46,020 nucleotides of DNA from an uncultured Prevotellaceae bacterium. GTDB taxonomy: Bacteria > Bacteroidota > Bacteroidia > Bacteroidales > Bacteroidaceae. Position 1 is the first letter of the stretch; each line of letters begins with the position of its first letter. The stretch is from NCBI GenBank assembly GCA_902784755.1, contig CACZVX010000029.1, positions 1-46,020 of the forward strand, given 5' to 3'. Positions 31,276-42,275 of this stretch are shown here, one piece after another. The notes below the pieces were generated by a model, which was given only the letters and a program-made list of their open reading frames with translations, made no database searches and was not told where the DNA came from. Position numbers and translations under genes: made by a program.

Positions 31276-33459
31276 ATGAGCAGTAAATTTGACAGGAAAA
31301 AAATCATACCCCGTTACAAGATCATTGGATATGTGATGGTCATATTGGGGCTGCTCATCGTGGGCAAAGCCTTATATATCGCCACAGTTAAACGCGACTA
31401 CTGGATGCAGGTTGCCGACCGACTGAAACGTGACTCAGTGGACGTAAAACCCGTGCGCGGCAACATCCTCTCCTGTGACGGTCGACTGATGGCATCTTCA
31501 CTTCCGGAGTTCAAATTATACATGGATTTCCAGGCCGGTGACGAAACTACAGACTCGCTATGGAACGACAAAGTTGACAGTTTATGTGCCGGACTTCACG
31601 AAATATTCCCGGAAAAGAGTGCTGCTGAATTTAAAAAGCATTTAGAAGAAGGACGCGAGAAAATTGTAAAAGGGCATGATGGCAGGCCTGATACCAAGGG
31701 CAGCCGCCACTGGCCGGTTTGGAAACACCGCGTCAGCTATGACACTTACACAGAAGTGAAGCATCTGCCTTACTTCAATCTGCCTAAATACAAGAGCGGC
31801 TTCCATTGGGAAGAATTCAATTCCCGCCAGCGGCCTTTTGGTTCATTGGCACAGCGTACTGTAGGTGATATGTTTGGTGCCAAAGACACGGCACGTTGTG
31901 GCCTGGAACTCTCTTTCGACACTATTCTCCGCGGAAAAACGGGTATTGTTCAACGAAAGAAGGTCATGAACAAATATCTGAGCATCACTGAGCGTCCGCC
32001 TATTGATGGTGCCGACATCGTAACCACGATTGACGTAAACATGCAAGACTTGGCCGAGCGTTCCGTTATTGACGAGCTGAAACTCATCAATGGCAATGTG
32101 GGTGTGGCGATTGTGATGGAAGTAAAGACTGGCGACATCAAAGCCATTGTGAACATGACCAAATGCGAAGACGGTGTTTATCGTGAAGTGAAAAATAATG
32201 CCGTGAGCGATTTGTTGGAGCCGGGTTCAGTATTCAAGACTGCATCCATTCTTGTATATTTGGATGATCACCAATGTGACACAAACCTCTGGGTGGACAC
32301 CTACGGAGGTGTGATGGATATGCATGGAGCAAAAATGCGTGACCATAACTGGCGACGCGGTGGCTACGGCAGAATATCGCTGCCTCGTACACTGGAAGTA
32401 AGTTCCAATATCGGCGTAAGCCGCATCATTGATGAACATTACAACAAGTACCCAGAGAAATACGTAGAAGGTCTTTATCGAACTGGAATCCATGATGATC
32501 TGCATATTCCACTGGTAGGTTCTACGCCAGCAAAGATTCGTATGCCCAAGAAAAACGAGCGCGGTCAATGGCTCAACTGGAGTAAGACGGCACTTCCTTG
32601 GATGAGTATCGGCTATGAGACGCAGGTACCGCCTATCTCTACGCTCACCTTCTATAATGCTATTGCTAACAATGGCAAAATGATGCGACCGCGTTTCGTT
32701 AAGCAGGTGGTAAAAGACGGGCAGGTTATTATGGAGTTTCCACCCGTTGTACAACGTGAAAAGATATGCAAGAATCCAGAGACCATCAAGACCATGCAGA
32801 CTATCCTTACCCATGTTGTCAGTCAGGGATTGGGAAGAAAAGCAGGTTCTAAAAGTTTCAAAGTGGCTGGAAAAACTGGTACTGCCCAGATCTGGAACCG
32901 CTTTGGCAACACGGCTGCCTACCTACTCAGTTTCGCTGGTTTCTTCCCTGCCGACAGTCCTCGCTATTCCTGCATCGTCTGCATACAGAAAAGCGGTCTG
33001 CCAGCCTCTGGTGGCGGTATGAGCGGTGTCGTGTTCCATCATATTGCTGAAGGTATCATGGCACAAGACGTAAAGTTGAGTGTGGCTGATGCCCGCGACT
33101 CTTTGTCAGTCATGCTTCCGGATGTCAAAAATGGAAATCTATTAGCTGCAGACTATGTACTCAGCCATTTAGGTATCAAGACCAACAGCACATGGAGTGG
33201 TAGCTACACGAATGGTAATCCTATCTGGGGAGAAGCCTCTTTCAAGAATAATACGGTTCAATTAGCCCAATCTCCCACATACGCCAAGAATCTCATTCCT
33301 AACGTCTTGGGTATGGGTGCACGGGATGCTGTATATATGCTGGAAAGCCGCGGAGTGAGCGTACGGATATCTGGTCGAGGAAAGGTCGTGACACAAAGTC
33401 TGCCCGCTGGCCATGAAATCAAGAAAGGTGAAATATGTAACTTAAAACTAGATATATGA
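31276..33459 (+). CDS. ftsI: Division-specific penicillin-binding protein (transpeptidase) with PASTA domain
   Basis: The 727-residue class B PBP cross-links septal peptidoglycan. It has an N-terminal membrane helix (about 15-37), a pedestal domain with the RGNI motif near 56-59, and a transpeptidase with SVFK (catalytic Ser318, Lys321), SSN (376-378) and KTG (533-535). The C terminus has one PASTA-like domain (about 672-727, [20 protein letters not shown]). PASTA domains are usual in Bacteroidetes and Firmicutes FtsI/SpoVD-type proteins. It overlaps murE by four bases. Partner of FtsW encoded downstream. Confidence 0.93.
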   Translation: MSSKFDRKKIIPRYKIIGYVMVILGLLIVGKALYIATVKRDYWMQVADRLKRDSVDVKPVRGNILSCDGRLMASSLPEFKLYMDFQAGDETTDSLWNDKVDSLCAGLHEIFPEKSAAEFKKHLEEGREKIVKGHDGRPDTKGSRHWPVWKHRVSYDTYTEVKHLPYFNLPKYKSGFHWEEFNSRQRPFGSLAQRTVGDMFGAKDTARCGLELSFDTILRGKTGIVQRKKVMNKYLSITERPPIDGADIVTTIDVNMQDLAERSVIDELKLINGNVGVAIVMEVKTGDIKAIVNMTKCEDGVYREVKNNAVSDLLEPGSVFKTASILVYLDDHQCDTNLWVDTYGGVMDMHGAKMRDHNWRRGGYGRISLPRTLEVSSNIGVSRIIDEHYNKYPEKYVEGLYRTGIHDDLHIPLVGSTPAKIRMPKKNERGQWLNWSKTALPWMSIGYETQVPPISTLTFYNAIANNGKMMRPRFVKQVVKDGQVIMEFPPVVQREKICKNPETIKTMQTILTHVVSQGLGRKAGSKSFKVAGKTGTAQIWNRFGNTAAYLLSFAGFFPADSPRYSCIVCIQKSGLPASGGGMSGVVFHHIAEGIMAQDVKLSVADARDSLSVMLPDVKNGNLLAADYVLSHLGIKTNSTWSGSYTNGNPIWGEASFKNNTVQLAQSPTYAKNLIPNVLGMGARDAVYMLESRGVSVRISGRGKVVTQSLPAGHEIKKGEICNLKLDI

Positions 33460-34907
33460 GACTGAACGAGTTGCTGAAGAACATCAAACCCATACAGATT
33501 TGGGGAGATGTGAACACCGACATCAGCGGCATCAATATTGATAGCCGCAAAATTGAGCCGGGGCATTTATTTGTGGCCATGAAAGGTACACAGGTAGATG
33601 GCCATCAGTTTATACCGAAGGCTCTGGATTTAGGTGCTACTGCCATTCTATGCGAAAATCTTCCTGATGTGCGAAAAGATGGCGTGACTTATGTACAAGT
33701 CGAGTCTACGGAAGATGCCGTGGGTAAAGTTGCCACTTTGTTCTTTGGGAATCCGACAGAGAAGCTGAAACTGGTAGGAGTAACCGGTACGAATGGTAAA
33801 ACTACCATTGCCACCTTATTATATAATATGTTCCGTAAGTTGGGATATAAATGCGGCCTGCTAAGCACTGTCTGCAACTATATCGAAGGTGAAGCTATCC
33901 CTACGACCCATACGACACCAGACCCCATTGAGCTGAATGCTTTGTTAGGGAAAATGGTAGAAGCGGGCTGCCAGTATGCCTTTATGGAATGCTCGAGTCA
34001 TGCTATCCATCAAAAACGTATTGGAGGTCTAAAATTCGCTGGAGGTATCTTCACAAACCTGACCCGTGACCACATGGATTACCATAAAACTGTAGAGAAT
34101 TACCGTAATGCCAAGAAAGCATTCTTTGACGGACTGCCTAAGTCAGCCTTTGCAATTACAAATGCAGACGACAAGAACGGCATGGTAATGGTTCAGAACT
34201 GCAAGGCTCAAATCAAGACCTATAGCACCCGTTCGATGGCCGATTTCCGTGCTCGTATCCTTGAATGCCATTTCGAAGGAATGTACTTGGAGATTGATGG
34301 TCGCGAGGTAGGTGTACAGTTTATTGGTAAATTCAATGTTAGCAATCTGCTGGCTGTTTATGGAACGGCTATCATGCTCGGGCAGAAACCGGAGGACGTT
34401 TTGGTGGTTTTAAGTACTTTGAAAAGCGTTAGCGGCCGGTTGGAGCCCATTCATTCACCTGAAGGCTATACAGCCATTGTGGATTACGCCCACACACCTG
34501 ATGCTTTGGAGAATGTCCTTAAAGCCATCCACGAGGTTCTCAATGGCAAAGGTAGAGTGATTACCGTCTGTGGTGCAGGCGGAAATCGTGATAAAGGCAA
34601 GCGCCCGCTGATGGCGCAAGAAGCAGTCAAACAGAGCGACAAAGTCATCATAACGAGCGATAACCCACGTTTCGAGGAACCACAGGACATTATCAATGAC
34701 ATGTTAGCCGGTCTCGACAAACAGCAGATGAAGAAAGTGGTGAGCATCGTGGACCGCAAAGAAGCCATTCGCACGGCCTGCATGATGGCAGAAAAAGGGG
34801 ATGTCATCCTGATTGCCGGAAAGGGGCACGAAGATTATCAAGAGATAAAGGGTGTGAAGCATCACTTCGACGACAAAGAAGTCGTGAAGGAAATCTTTGC
34901 CTGCTAA
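33456..34907 (+). CDS. murE: UDP-MurNAc-L-Ala-D-Glu:meso-diaminopimelate ligase
   Basis: The 483-residue Mur ligase adds the third stem residue using ATP. The ATP loop GTNGKTT is at 111-117. The substrate-selecting motif DNPR is at 402-405, which in the family marks meso-diaminopimelate rather than lysine as substrate, so this organism should have DAP-type peptidoglycan. Conserved HTTPDP and ECSSHAI stretches are present (substrate loop and carbamylated Lys region). It overlaps ftsI by four bases, and mraY follows after 52 bp. Confidence 0.95.
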   Translation: MRLNELLKNIKPIQIWGDVNTDISGINIDSRKIEPGHLFVAMKGTQVDGHQFIPKALDLGATAILCENLPDVRKDGVTYVQVESTEDAVGKVATLFFGNPTEKLKLVGVTGTNGKTTIATLLYNMFRKLGYKCGLLSTVCNYIEGEAIPTTHTTPDPIELNALLGKMVEAGCQYAFMECSSHAIHQKRIGGLKFAGGIFTNLTRDHMDYHKTVENYRNAKKAFFDGLPKSAFAITNADDKNGMVMVQNCKAQIKTYSTRSMADFRARILECHFEGMYLEIDGREVGVQFIGKFNVSNLLAVYGTAIMLGQKPEDVLVVLSTLKSVSGRLEPIHSPEGYTAIVDYAHTPDALENVLKAIHEVLNGKGRVITVCGAGGNRDKGKRPLMAQEAVKQSDKVIITSDNPRFEEPQDIINDMLAGLDKQQMKKVVSIVDRKEAIRTACMMAEKGDVILIAGKGHEDYQEIKGVKHHFDDKEVVKEIFAC

Positions 34908-34959
34908 GTAGAAAGAGATAACCTAAGAATTGAAATCTGGAACTTGAAATAATAAGATT

Positions 34960-36231
34960 ATGCTGTACTATCTTTTTAGATTTTTAGAGCAATTCGGCAT
35001 CCCTGGCTCCCATGTCTGGGGGTATATATCTTTCCGTGCCTTGTTGGCACTTATCCTAGCCCTGATTATTTCTGCCTGGTTCGGAGAACGCTTCATCAAG
35101 TACATGAAACGAAAGAAGATTTCCGAGACAGCGCGTGATGCCTCCATTGATCCATTTGGGACAGCCAAGAAAGGTGTGCCTACCATGGGAGGTATCATTA
35201 TCATCGTTTCCATACTGATACCCGCTTTGTTACTGGGCCGTATGAGAAACATCTATCTTATCCTGATGATCATAACAACTGTTTGGCTAGGTTTCCTTGG
35301 ATTCTTAGATGACTATATCAAAATCTTTAGAAAAAACAAGGAAGGATTAAAAGGCAAGTATAAGATTGTAGGACAAGTAAGTATCGGTCTGATTGTGGGA
35401 TTAGTGCTATGGGCTAGCCCCGATGCAAAAGTCCGCGAAAATGTGGAGATGCAACGACAAAATCAGCAAACGGTAGTTGTGCATAAGTCAGAACCCGTGA
35501 AATCCCTGAAAACGACTATCCCATTTGTGAAAAACCACAATTTGGACTATGGACAGGCTTTTCCTTTCCTCGGCAAATATAAAACAGCTGCAGGTTGGGT
35601 ACTCTTTGTTATCATGACCATCATTGTGGTGACAGCCGTTTCTAACGGCGCCAACCTTAACGATGGCATGGACGGTATGGCTGCCGGCAACTCTGCCATC
35701 ATTGGAGTGGCCTTAGGCATATTGTCTTATGTGAGTTCACATTTGGAATATGCTGCTTATCTTAATATTATGTATATTCCTGGTTCGCAGGAATTGGTGG
35801 TGTTCCTTTGTGCATTCATTGGTGCCATGATTGGATTCCTATGGTATAATGCCTATCCCGCTCAAGTCTTTATGGGTGATACCGGTTCTCTCACTATCGG
35901 AGGAATCATTGGTGTCTGCGCTGTCATTATCCATAAGGAACTGCTCGTTCCGATACTCTGTGGAATTTTCCTTGTGGAGAGTTTGAGTGTGATGATCCAG
36001 ACGTTCTGCTTCAAATATTACAAAAGGAAGGGGCAGCGTGTACGCATTTTCCGGGCCACACCGATCCATGACAATTTCCGCAAACTGGATTCACAACTCG
36101 ATGAAACCAGCCGGTACGTATTCAAGAATTGGCCTCAACGCCAGTTTCATGAGTCAAAAATTACTGTACGTTTTTGGATTGTCACCATCATTTTAGCCGC
36201 ATTGACTATTATAACGTTGAAGATAAGATAA
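34960..36231 (+). CDS. mraY: Phospho-MurNAc-pentapeptide transferase
   Basis: The 423-residue, ten-helix membrane enzyme joins the pentapeptide precursor to undecaprenyl phosphate to make lipid I. Family motifs are FGTAKKGVPTMGG (near 66-78), FLGFLDDYIKIFRKN (near 112-126, catalytic Asp pair) and NGANLNDGMDGMAAG (near 229-243). The length is larger than the E. coli enzyme (360), with an insertion near 145-190, which is normal in Bacteroidetes. It sits between murE and murD in canonical order. murF is not between them, unlike in proteobacteria, and must be elsewhere. Confidence 0.95.
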   Translation: MLYYLFRFLEQFGIPGSHVWGYISFRALLALILALIISAWFGERFIKYMKRKKISETARDASIDPFGTAKKGVPTMGGIIIIVSILIPALLLGRMRNIYLILMIITTVWLGFLGFLDDYIKIFRKNKEGLKGKYKIVGQVSIGLIVGLVLWASPDAKVRENVEMQRQNQQTVVVHKSEPVKSLKTTIPFVKNHNLDYGQAFPFLGKYKTAAGWVLFVIMTIIVVTAVSNGANLNDGMDGMAAGNSAIIGVALGILSYVSSHLEYAAYLNIMYIPGSQELVVFLCAFIGAMIGFLWYNAYPAQVFMGDTGSLTIGGIIGVCAVIIHKELLVPILCGIFLVESLSVMIQTFCFKYYKRKGQRVRIFRATPIHDNFRKLDSQLDETSRYVFKNWPQRQFHESKITVRFWIVTIILAALTIITLKIR

Positions 36232-36238
36232 AAAATAG

Positions 36239-37570
36239 ATGAAAAGAATTGTTGTTTTAGGAGCCGCAGAGAGCGGTGCAGGTGCAGCCGTATTGGCAAA
36301 AAAGGAAGGCTTTGACGTCTTCGTATCCGATATGGGTGCCATCAAAGACCGTTACAAAAAACTACTGGATGACCACCAAATTGAATGGGAAGAAGGTCAT
36401 CACACGGAAGAAAAGATACTGAATGCCGATGAGGTTATCAAGAGTCCTGGCATTCCCGATGAGGCACCAATGATTCAGAAAATCATAGCCAAAGGAATCC
36501 ATATTATAAGCGAGATTGAGTTCGCCGGACGTTATACACATTCAACGATGATTTGTATCACGGGTTCTAATGGTAAGACAACGACGACGAGCCTCATTTA
36601 CCATATTTTCAAGCAAGCGGGCTATGATGTCGGACTGGCAGGAAACATCGGTAATTCTTTGGCTCTCCAAGTGGCTGAGACTCCGCATAAATACTATGTC
36701 ATCGAGTTATCCAGCTTCCAGTTAGACAACATGTATGACTTCCGTGCCAATGTCGCTATTCTCATGAATATTACACCCGACCATTTGGACCGTTATCAGA
36801 ACTGCATGCAGAATTATGTGGATTCCAAGATGCGCATCATTCAGAACCAACAACCTGAAGATGCCTTCATTTATTGGAACGACGACCCCATCATTAAAAG
36901 GGAACTTAAGAAATACGACATTAAGGCCATTCAGCTGCCGTTCTCTGAACTTAAGGAAAAAGGTTCTATCGCTTATATCGAAGAAGGACAATATAAGATT
37001 GAGAAACCTACCCCGTTCAACATGGAGCAAGAGGAACTCTCACTGACCGGAAAGCATAACATTTATAATTCTCTGGCAGCTGGTATAGCCTCAAACGTAG
37101 CTGGCATCAAAAAAGAAGTCATCCGGAAAAGTTTGAGTGATTTCCCGGGTGTGGAGCACCGTCTGGAATATGTGACGACCGTTCGCGGCGTCCGATACGT
37201 CAACGATTCTAAGGCCACGAATGTAGATGCCTGCTGGTATGCACTCGAAAGCATGAAGACCAAGACAATCCTGATTATCGGCGGCAAAGACAAAGGTAAT
37301 GATTACAATGCAATCAAAGACCTCGTATTGGAAAAATGTGCAGGGTTGGTATATCTAGGAGCAGACAACACGAAGCTGCACAACTTCTTTGACCCTCTGG
37401 GAATACCCGTTCGAGATACACACTCCATGAAGGAGTGTATGGAAGCTTGCTATGAAATGGCAGAACCTGGTATGACGGTACTACTCTCCCCCTGTTGTGC
37501 CAGTTTCGACCTCTTCAAAAATATGGAGGACCGCGGTGAACAGTTTAAATCACTCGCGAAGGCTTTATAA
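36239..37570 (+). CDS. murD: UDP-MurNAc-L-alanine:D-glutamate ligase
   Basis: The 443-residue ligase adds D-Glu to UDP-MurNAc-L-Ala. The ATP loop GSNGKTTT is at 109-116. ELSSFQLDN (about 158-166) and NITPDHLDRY (about 177-186) carry the catalytic and metal-binding residues, and VNDSKATN (near 321-328) marks the third domain. It starts 7 bp after mraY and ends 19 bp before the GTG start of ftsW. Length matches the family. Confidence 0.95.
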   Translation: MKRIVVLGAAESGAGAAVLAKKEGFDVFVSDMGAIKDRYKKLLDDHQIEWEEGHHTEEKILNADEVIKSPGIPDEAPMIQKIIAKGIHIISEIEFAGRYTHSTMICITGSNGKTTTTSLIYHIFKQAGYDVGLAGNIGNSLALQVAETPHKYYVIELSSFQLDNMYDFRANVAILMNITPDHLDRYQNCMQNYVDSKMRIIQNQQPEDAFIYWNDDPIIKRELKKYDIKAIQLPFSELKEKGSIAYIEEGQYKIEKPTPFNMEQEELSLTGKHNIYNSLAAGIASNVAGIKKEVIRKSLSDFPGVEHRLEYVTTVRGVRYVNDSKATNVDACWYALESMKTKTILIIGGKDKGNDYNAIKDLVLEKCAGLVYLGADNTKLHNFFDPLGIPVRDTHSMKECMEACYEMAEPGMTVLLSPCCASFDLFKNMEDRGEQFKSLAKAL

Positions 37571-37589
37571 AACTTGTAACTTCAATTAC

Positions 37590-38870
37590 GTGATAGACAG
37601 ACTATTAAAACTCAAGATTAAGGGCGATGGTATCATTTGGATGGTGTTCTTCTTCCTCTGTATCATCAGCATCATCGAGGTGTTCAGCGCTTCGAGTACA
37701 CTGACGTTTAAAAGCGGAAGCTATTTCGGCCCCGTTCTTCGCCATACAGGACTATTACTCATCGGTGTGGTCTTTATGGTAGCAACGATGAACATCAAAT
37801 GCAAATACTTTAAAATTGTGACCCCATTTGCCCTGTTCTTGTCGCTATTTATGCTGATAGCCGTATTAGCTGTAGGACAAAGCACCAACGGTGCCCAGCG
37901 ATGGATAGGACTATTTGGCATCCAGTTCCAACCCTCGGAATTGGCCAAAGGTGCTCTTATTCTGGCTGAAGCGCAAATCTTGAGTGCAATGCAGACTGAG
38001 AACGGAGCTGACCGACGCGCTTTCAAATACATCTGTTGGTTGAGCCTGCCTTTCGTTCTGCTTATCGCCATGGAGAATCTTTCTACAGCAGCCCTACTCT
38101 GTGCCACCATCTTTATAATGATGTTCATTGGTCGGGTGCCAAAAAGTCAGCTCAACCGTACTATTGGAGTTGTGGTCCTGATGGCTGCCATCGGTATCAG
38201 TATCATCATGCTTATGGGTAAAGACGAACCGAACATAACGGAACAATCTGAAAAGATGAGTATGACGGAACAGGTAGAGAATCCGGAAAAGAAAGACAAG
38301 CTTTCCAAAATCTTCCACCGTGCTGACACCTGGAAGGCACGTATCGATAAATTTCTCAGTAACAAAGAGATAGCACCTGCTGATTACGACCTTGACAAGG
38401 ACGGACAAGTGGCACATGCCAATATCGCTATTGCTTCTTCCAACGTGGTAGGTAAGGGTCCTGGAAATTCCGTTGAACGCGATTTTCTCTCACAGGCATT
38501 TTCTGATTTCATATATGCCATTATCATTGAGGAGATGGGCATTTGGGGAGCCTTCGGGGTTTGTCTGCTTTATATTATTCTCCTTTTCCGTACTGCAACC
38601 ATTGCCAATCGCTGTGCCAACGCCTTCCCAGCTCTGCTTATCATGGGCATAGCTCTCTTGCTGGTGACACAAGCATTCTTTAACATGATGGTGGCCGTGG
38701 GATTGGTACCTGTTACGGGTCAGCCTTTGCCACTCATTTCACGTGGAGGAACCTCTACGATTATGAACTGCGTCTATATCGGCATCATTCTCAGCGTCAG
38801 CTACACAGCCAAGAAAAAAGATGACGATGACAAGAAAAAAGTTTTAAAACCAGCTTTGGCTACAGCATAA
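37590..38870 (+). CDS. ftsW: SEDS-family septal peptidoglycan polymerase
   Basis: The 426-residue protein with about ten membrane helices is the SEDS polymerase that acts with FtsI. Signatures: FSASS at about 27-31, GAQRWIGLFGIQFQPSELAK (near 102-121) and PVTGQPLPLISRGGTS near 374-389. The start is a GTG at 37590 (VIDRLLKLKIKGDG). An upstream ATG at 37497 lies inside murD and was rejected. A large periplasmic insertion of about 80 residues (205-290) contains a DYDLDKDGQ stretch, larger than in E. coli but seen in Bacteroidetes. An 80-bp gap with an internal promoter follows. Confidence 0.9.
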   Translation: MIDRLLKLKIKGDGIIWMVFFFLCIISIIEVFSASSTLTFKSGSYFGPVLRHTGLLLIGVVFMVATMNIKCKYFKIVTPFALFLSLFMLIAVLAVGQSTNGAQRWIGLFGIQFQPSELAKGALILAEAQILSAMQTENGADRRAFKYICWLSLPFVLLIAMENLSTAALLCATIFIMMFIGRVPKSQLNRTIGVVVLMAAIGISIIMLMGKDEPNITEQSEKMSMTEQVENPEKKDKLSKIFHRADTWKARIDKFLSNKEIAPADYDLDKDGQVAHANIAIASSNVVGKGPGNSVERDFLSQAFSDFIYAIIIEEMGIWGAFGVCLLYIILLFRTATIANRCANAFPALLIMGIALLLVTQAFFNMMVAVGLVPVTGQPLPLISRGGTSTIMNCVYIGIILSVSYTAKKKDDDDKKKVLKPALATA

Positions 38871-38913
38871 CATAAAATAACATTATTCTTTCTCTAAAGA
38901 GAAAAAAATATAG

Positions 38914-38921
38914 TACTTTTG
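38914..38921 (+). promoter_or_regulatory. murG: Internal promoter upstream of murG
   Basis: TACTTTTG at 38914-38921 fits the -7 box, 29 bp before the murG ATG, inside the 80-bp gap after ftsW. A TCTCT/AGAGA dyad (38890-38901) lies just upstream. No clear -33 box is visible. It could supply extra transcription of murG to ftsZ. Confidence 0.5.
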
Positions 38922-38950
38922 CCCATTAAAATTTTAAAACCATACTATAT

Positions 38951-40057
38951 ATGGACGAAGATTTAAGAATTATCATAAGCGGCGGTGGCACGGGGGGGCA
39001 CATCTTCCCGGCTGTTTCCATTGCCAATGCCATCAAAGCCAAGCATCCCGAAGCCAAGATACTCTTTGTTGGTGCGCTCGGTAGGATGGAGATGCAGCGT
39101 GTGCCAGCTGCTGGTTATGAGATTAAAGGTCTTCCCATTCAAGGTTTCGACCGCAAAAATTTGCTGAAGAACTTTAAAGTTCTCTATAAGATTTGGAAAA
39201 GCCAGCGCATGGCTAAGAAAATCATCCGGGATTTCCGTCCAATGGCGGCAGTGGGTGTCGGTGGCTATGCTAGCGGACCTACGCTCAATAAAGCTGCAGC
39301 TATGGGTATTCCCTGCCTGATTCAGGAGCAGAACTCGTATGCCGGTGTGACCAACAAACTATTAGCAAAGAAAGCGGATAAGATTTGTGTTGCATATGAA
39401 GGTATGGAGCGTTTTTTTCCTGCTGACAAAATCATCATGACGGGTAATCCTGTACGTCAGGCTTTGTTAGAAACCAATATCTCCAAGGAAGAAGCCGTCA
39501 AGATCTTCGGCCTTGACCCTCAAAAGAAAACCATTCTCATAGTAGGCGGTTCTTTGGGTGCAGGAACGGTAAACAAGAGTGTGATGCAACACCTCGATGA
39601 GATAGAAAAGAGCGGTGTGCAAGTTATCTGGCAAACAGGTAAATACTACAATGCCAGTATTATGGAACAGCTGAAAGGCCGTGAACTACCGATGCTGAAG
39701 GTTCTCGATTTCATCAGTGATATGGGTGCTGCCTATAAGGCCGCTGATCTCGTTATCAGCCGTGCTGGCGCCAGTAGTATCTCTGAGTTCTGTCTTTTAG
39801 GAACACCTGTCATCCTCGTTCCGTCACCCAATGTGGCAGAAGACCATCAGACAAAGAATGCCATGGCACTTGTCAACAAACAGGCAGCCCTTTATGTAAA
39901 AGATGTGGAGGCTCCCGAAAAGGTCATCTCACTAGCACTGGAAACTGTACAGAATGAACAGCTACTTCGCTCGTTGAGCGAGAACATCAAGAAATTAGCA
40001 TTACCTAACTCGGCAGATATCATTGCTGATGAGGTGATCAAGTTAGCAAAAAGATAA
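38951..40057 (+). CDS. murG: Lipid II synthase (UDP-GlcNAc:lipid I N-acetylglucosaminyltransferase)
   Basis: The 368-residue GT-B glycosyltransferase adds GlcNAc to lipid I at the inner face of the membrane. The lipid-binding Gly-rich loop GGGTGGHIFPA (11-21, His17) is followed by PAAGYEIKGLPI, QEQNSYAGVTNK (near 130-141), GGSLGAGTVN (near 198-207) and the UDP-GlcNAc site RAGASSISEF (near 273-282). It overlaps murC by one base (TAATG), so translation is probably coupled. Length and motifs are standard. Confidence 0.95.
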   Translation: MDEDLRIIISGGGTGGHIFPAVSIANAIKAKHPEAKILFVGALGRMEMQRVPAAGYEIKGLPIQGFDRKNLLKNFKVLYKIWKSQRMAKKIIRDFRPMAAVGVGGYASGPTLNKAAAMGIPCLIQEQNSYAGVTNKLLAKKADKICVAYEGMERFFPADKIIMTGNPVRQALLETNISKEEAVKIFGLDPQKKTILIVGGSLGAGTVNKSVMQHLDEIEKSGVQVIWQTGKYYNASIMEQLKGRELPMLKVLDFISDMGAAYKAADLVISRAGASSISEFCLLGTPVILVPSPNVAEDHQTKNAMALVNKQAALYVKDVEAPEKVISLALETVQNEQLLRSLSENIKKLALPNSADIIADEVIKLAKR

Positions 40058-41442
40058 TGGAACTGAAAGATATAAAGGCAGTATATTTCGTAGGAGCAGG
40101 CGGCATTGGCATGAGCGCCATAGCACGCTATTTCCTGAAGAAAGGCATGATTGTAGGCGGTTACGACAAGACTCCGTCTGCCCTCACACTGCAGTTGGAG
40201 AAAGAGGGAGCACTCATCCATTACGAAGAAGATGTGAACCGCATTCCAAGAGCATGCCAAAATGCCAAGAACACACTGGTAATCTACACCCCAGCCATTC
40301 CGAAGGAACATGCTGAGCTGGTGTTTTTCCAGGAAAACGGATTTGACGTGGAAAAGCGTGCACAAGTGCTGGGAATGCTAACACGAACACATAAAGGACT
40401 CTGTGTTGCCGGCACTCATGGTAAGACAACCACCAGTACGATGTGTGCTCATATCATGCATCAGAGTAGTGTTGACTGCAATGCTTTCCTTGGAGGCATC
40501 TCCAAGAACTATGGTACCAACTATATTCTTTCAGAAAAAAGTGACTATGTAGTAATAGAAGCCGACGAATTCGACCGTTCTTTCCACTGGCTGCGTCCAT
40601 GGATGAGTGTCATTACAAGCACAGATCCCGACCATCTCGACATTTACGGAACGAAAGAAGCATATTTGGAAAGTTTCCGTCATTACACTACCCTCATTCA
40701 ACCGGGTGGCGCACTGATTATCCACAAAGGATTGGAAATGAAAGCTGAGGTGCAGAAAGGGGTCAAGGTCTATGATTACAGCCTTCATGATGGTGATTTC
40801 CATGCCGAGAACATCATCATCCAAAATGGTGAGATAAAGTTCGATTTTATCTCACCCATCGAAACTGTCAGGAACGTCCAGCTCGGACAGCCTGTACCCA
40901 TCAATATCGAAAATGGTGTGGCAGCCATGGCTATGGCTCAGTTGAACGGATGCAATGCCGAGGAACTGCGTTACGGCATGAAGACCTACGGAGGTGTGGA
41001 TCGTCGTTTCGATTTCAAACTGAAGAACGACCGTATCACTTTCCTCAGCGACTACGCACATCATCCGAAGGAAATCTACCAGAGTGCCAAAAGCATGCGG
41101 GAACTCTATCAGAACAAGAAAATCACTGCTATCTTCCAGCCACATCTCTATACTCGTACCCGCGACTTCTACAAAGATTTTGCGGATGCCCTGAGCCAGT
41201 TGGATGAAGTGATTCTCACCGAAATCTATCCAGCCCGTGAAGAACCGATTGAAGGGGTCACATCCAAACTTATTTACGATAATCTGAAGCAGGGTGTCGA
41301 GAAACAGATTATTGAAAAGAAAGACGTGCTGGAGTTCGTGAAAGAGCACGACTTCGAGGTTCTTATTGTCCTTGGAGCTGGAGATCTGGACAATCTGGTA
41401 CCCGAGATAACAAAAATATTGAAAACGAAATACAATTCGTAG
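40057..41442 (+). CDS. murC: UDP-N-acetylmuramate:L-alanine ligase
   Basis: The 461-residue ligase adds the first amino acid to UDP-MurNAc. The Rossmann-like GAGGIGMSAIA (13-23), ATP loop GTHGKTTT (119-126), EADEFDRSFHWLRP (near 169-182), TSTDPDHLDIYG (near 188-199) and DYAHHPKEI (near 332-340) are all diagnostic. It starts on the last base of the murG stop codon and is followed 12 bp later by ftsQ. The order murG-murC-ftsQ matches the usual cluster. Confidence 0.95.
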   Translation: MELKDIKAVYFVGAGGIGMSAIARYFLKKGMIVGGYDKTPSALTLQLEKEGALIHYEEDVNRIPRACQNAKNTLVIYTPAIPKEHAELVFFQENGFDVEKRAQVLGMLTRTHKGLCVAGTHGKTTTSTMCAHIMHQSSVDCNAFLGGISKNYGTNYILSEKSDYVVIEADEFDRSFHWLRPWMSVITSTDPDHLDIYGTKEAYLESFRHYTTLIQPGGALIIHKGLEMKAEVQKGVKVYDYSLHDGDFHAENIIIQNGEIKFDFISPIETVRNVQLGQPVPINIENGVAAMAMAQLNGCNAEELRYGMKTYGGVDRRFDFKLKNDRITFLSDYAHHPKEIYQSAKSMRELYQNKKITAIFQPHLYTRTRDFYKDFADALSQLDEVILTEIYPAREEPIEGVTSKLIYDNLKQGVEKQIIEKKDVLEFVKEHDFEVLIVLGAGDLDNLVPEITKILKTKYNS

Positions 41443-41454
41443 ACTGTAATAAAA

Positions 41455-42255
41455 ATGAAGGTCAGCGTCAAGAAAACCATCATCGTGCTACTGGATATAG
41501 TACTTGCAGTATATCTGGGATTTGCCATGACTTCGTTCAACAATCCGGACGAGACGATGAAGGCATGCACCAACGTGAGCATACAGATTGACGACGAGAC
41601 CACCAACGGATTCCTCAGTGCCAAGGAAATCAAAAACATTTTGGAACAGAAAAAGCTCTATCCTTACAAGCAGCTTATGGCTGATGTCAATCCCCGGAGC
41701 ATTGAGGATGCCCTGAAAAAGAGTTCTTTCGTAAACACATCACAGTGCTATAAAACAAAGGACGGCCACGTAGTCATCAATGTGACGCAGCGCCTGCCCA
41801 TCGTGCGCATCAAAAACATCAAGGGCGAAGACTATTATGTCGACGATCAGGGAGGCATCATGCCTAACTCCAAATATACCAGTGACCTCATCATCTGCAC
41901 AGGTCATGTGTCAAAATGGTTTGCCAAGAGTTATATTTCCCATCTTACAATCGCTTTAATGGGAAATGAATTTTGGAAGAATCAGATTGAACAGATTAAT
42001 GTGTTGCCCGATTTAGGCATTGAGATTATCCCACGTGTAGGTGACCATGTGGTTTATGTAGGTCATCTCCCACAGACAAAGATGCTCAATGAGCGTCAAA
42101 AGCTGGTAAGTGATTTCATCAACGGTAAACTCACCCGTTTGGAGAAATTCTATCGTTATGGCCTTAGTCAGGCAGGCTGGAACAAATATGCCTACATCAA
42201 TCTGGAATTCGACAACCAGATTATTTGCAAGAAGAGAAAACAGAATCAGATTTAG
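41455..42255 (+). CDS. ftsQ: Cell division protein FtsQ
   Basis: The 266-residue bitopic protein has a short cytoplasmic start, one membrane helix (about 8-26), a POTRA-like region (about 40-115, including DVNPRSIEDALKKSSFVNTS and VTQRLPIVRIK) and a C-terminal beta domain. FtsQ bridges early and late division proteins. Sequence similarity across phyla is weak, but position between murC and ftsA, topology and the POTRA-like RLPIVRI strand all support the call. ftsA begins 20 bp downstream. Confidence 0.85.
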   Translation: MKVSVKKTIIVLLDIVLAVYLGFAMTSFNNPDETMKACTNVSIQIDDETTNGFLSAKEIKNILEQKKLYPYKQLMADVNPRSIEDALKKSSFVNTSQCYKTKDGHVVINVTQRLPIVRIKNIKGEDYYVDDQGGIMPNSKYTSDLIICTGHVSKWFAKSYISHLTIALMGNEFWKNQIEQINVLPDLGIEIIPRVGDHVVYVGHLPQTKMLNERQKLVSDFINGKLTRLEKFYRYGLSQAGWNKYAYINLEFDNQIICKKRKQNQI

Positions 42256-42275
42256 AATAGTAAAACCGAAACAGT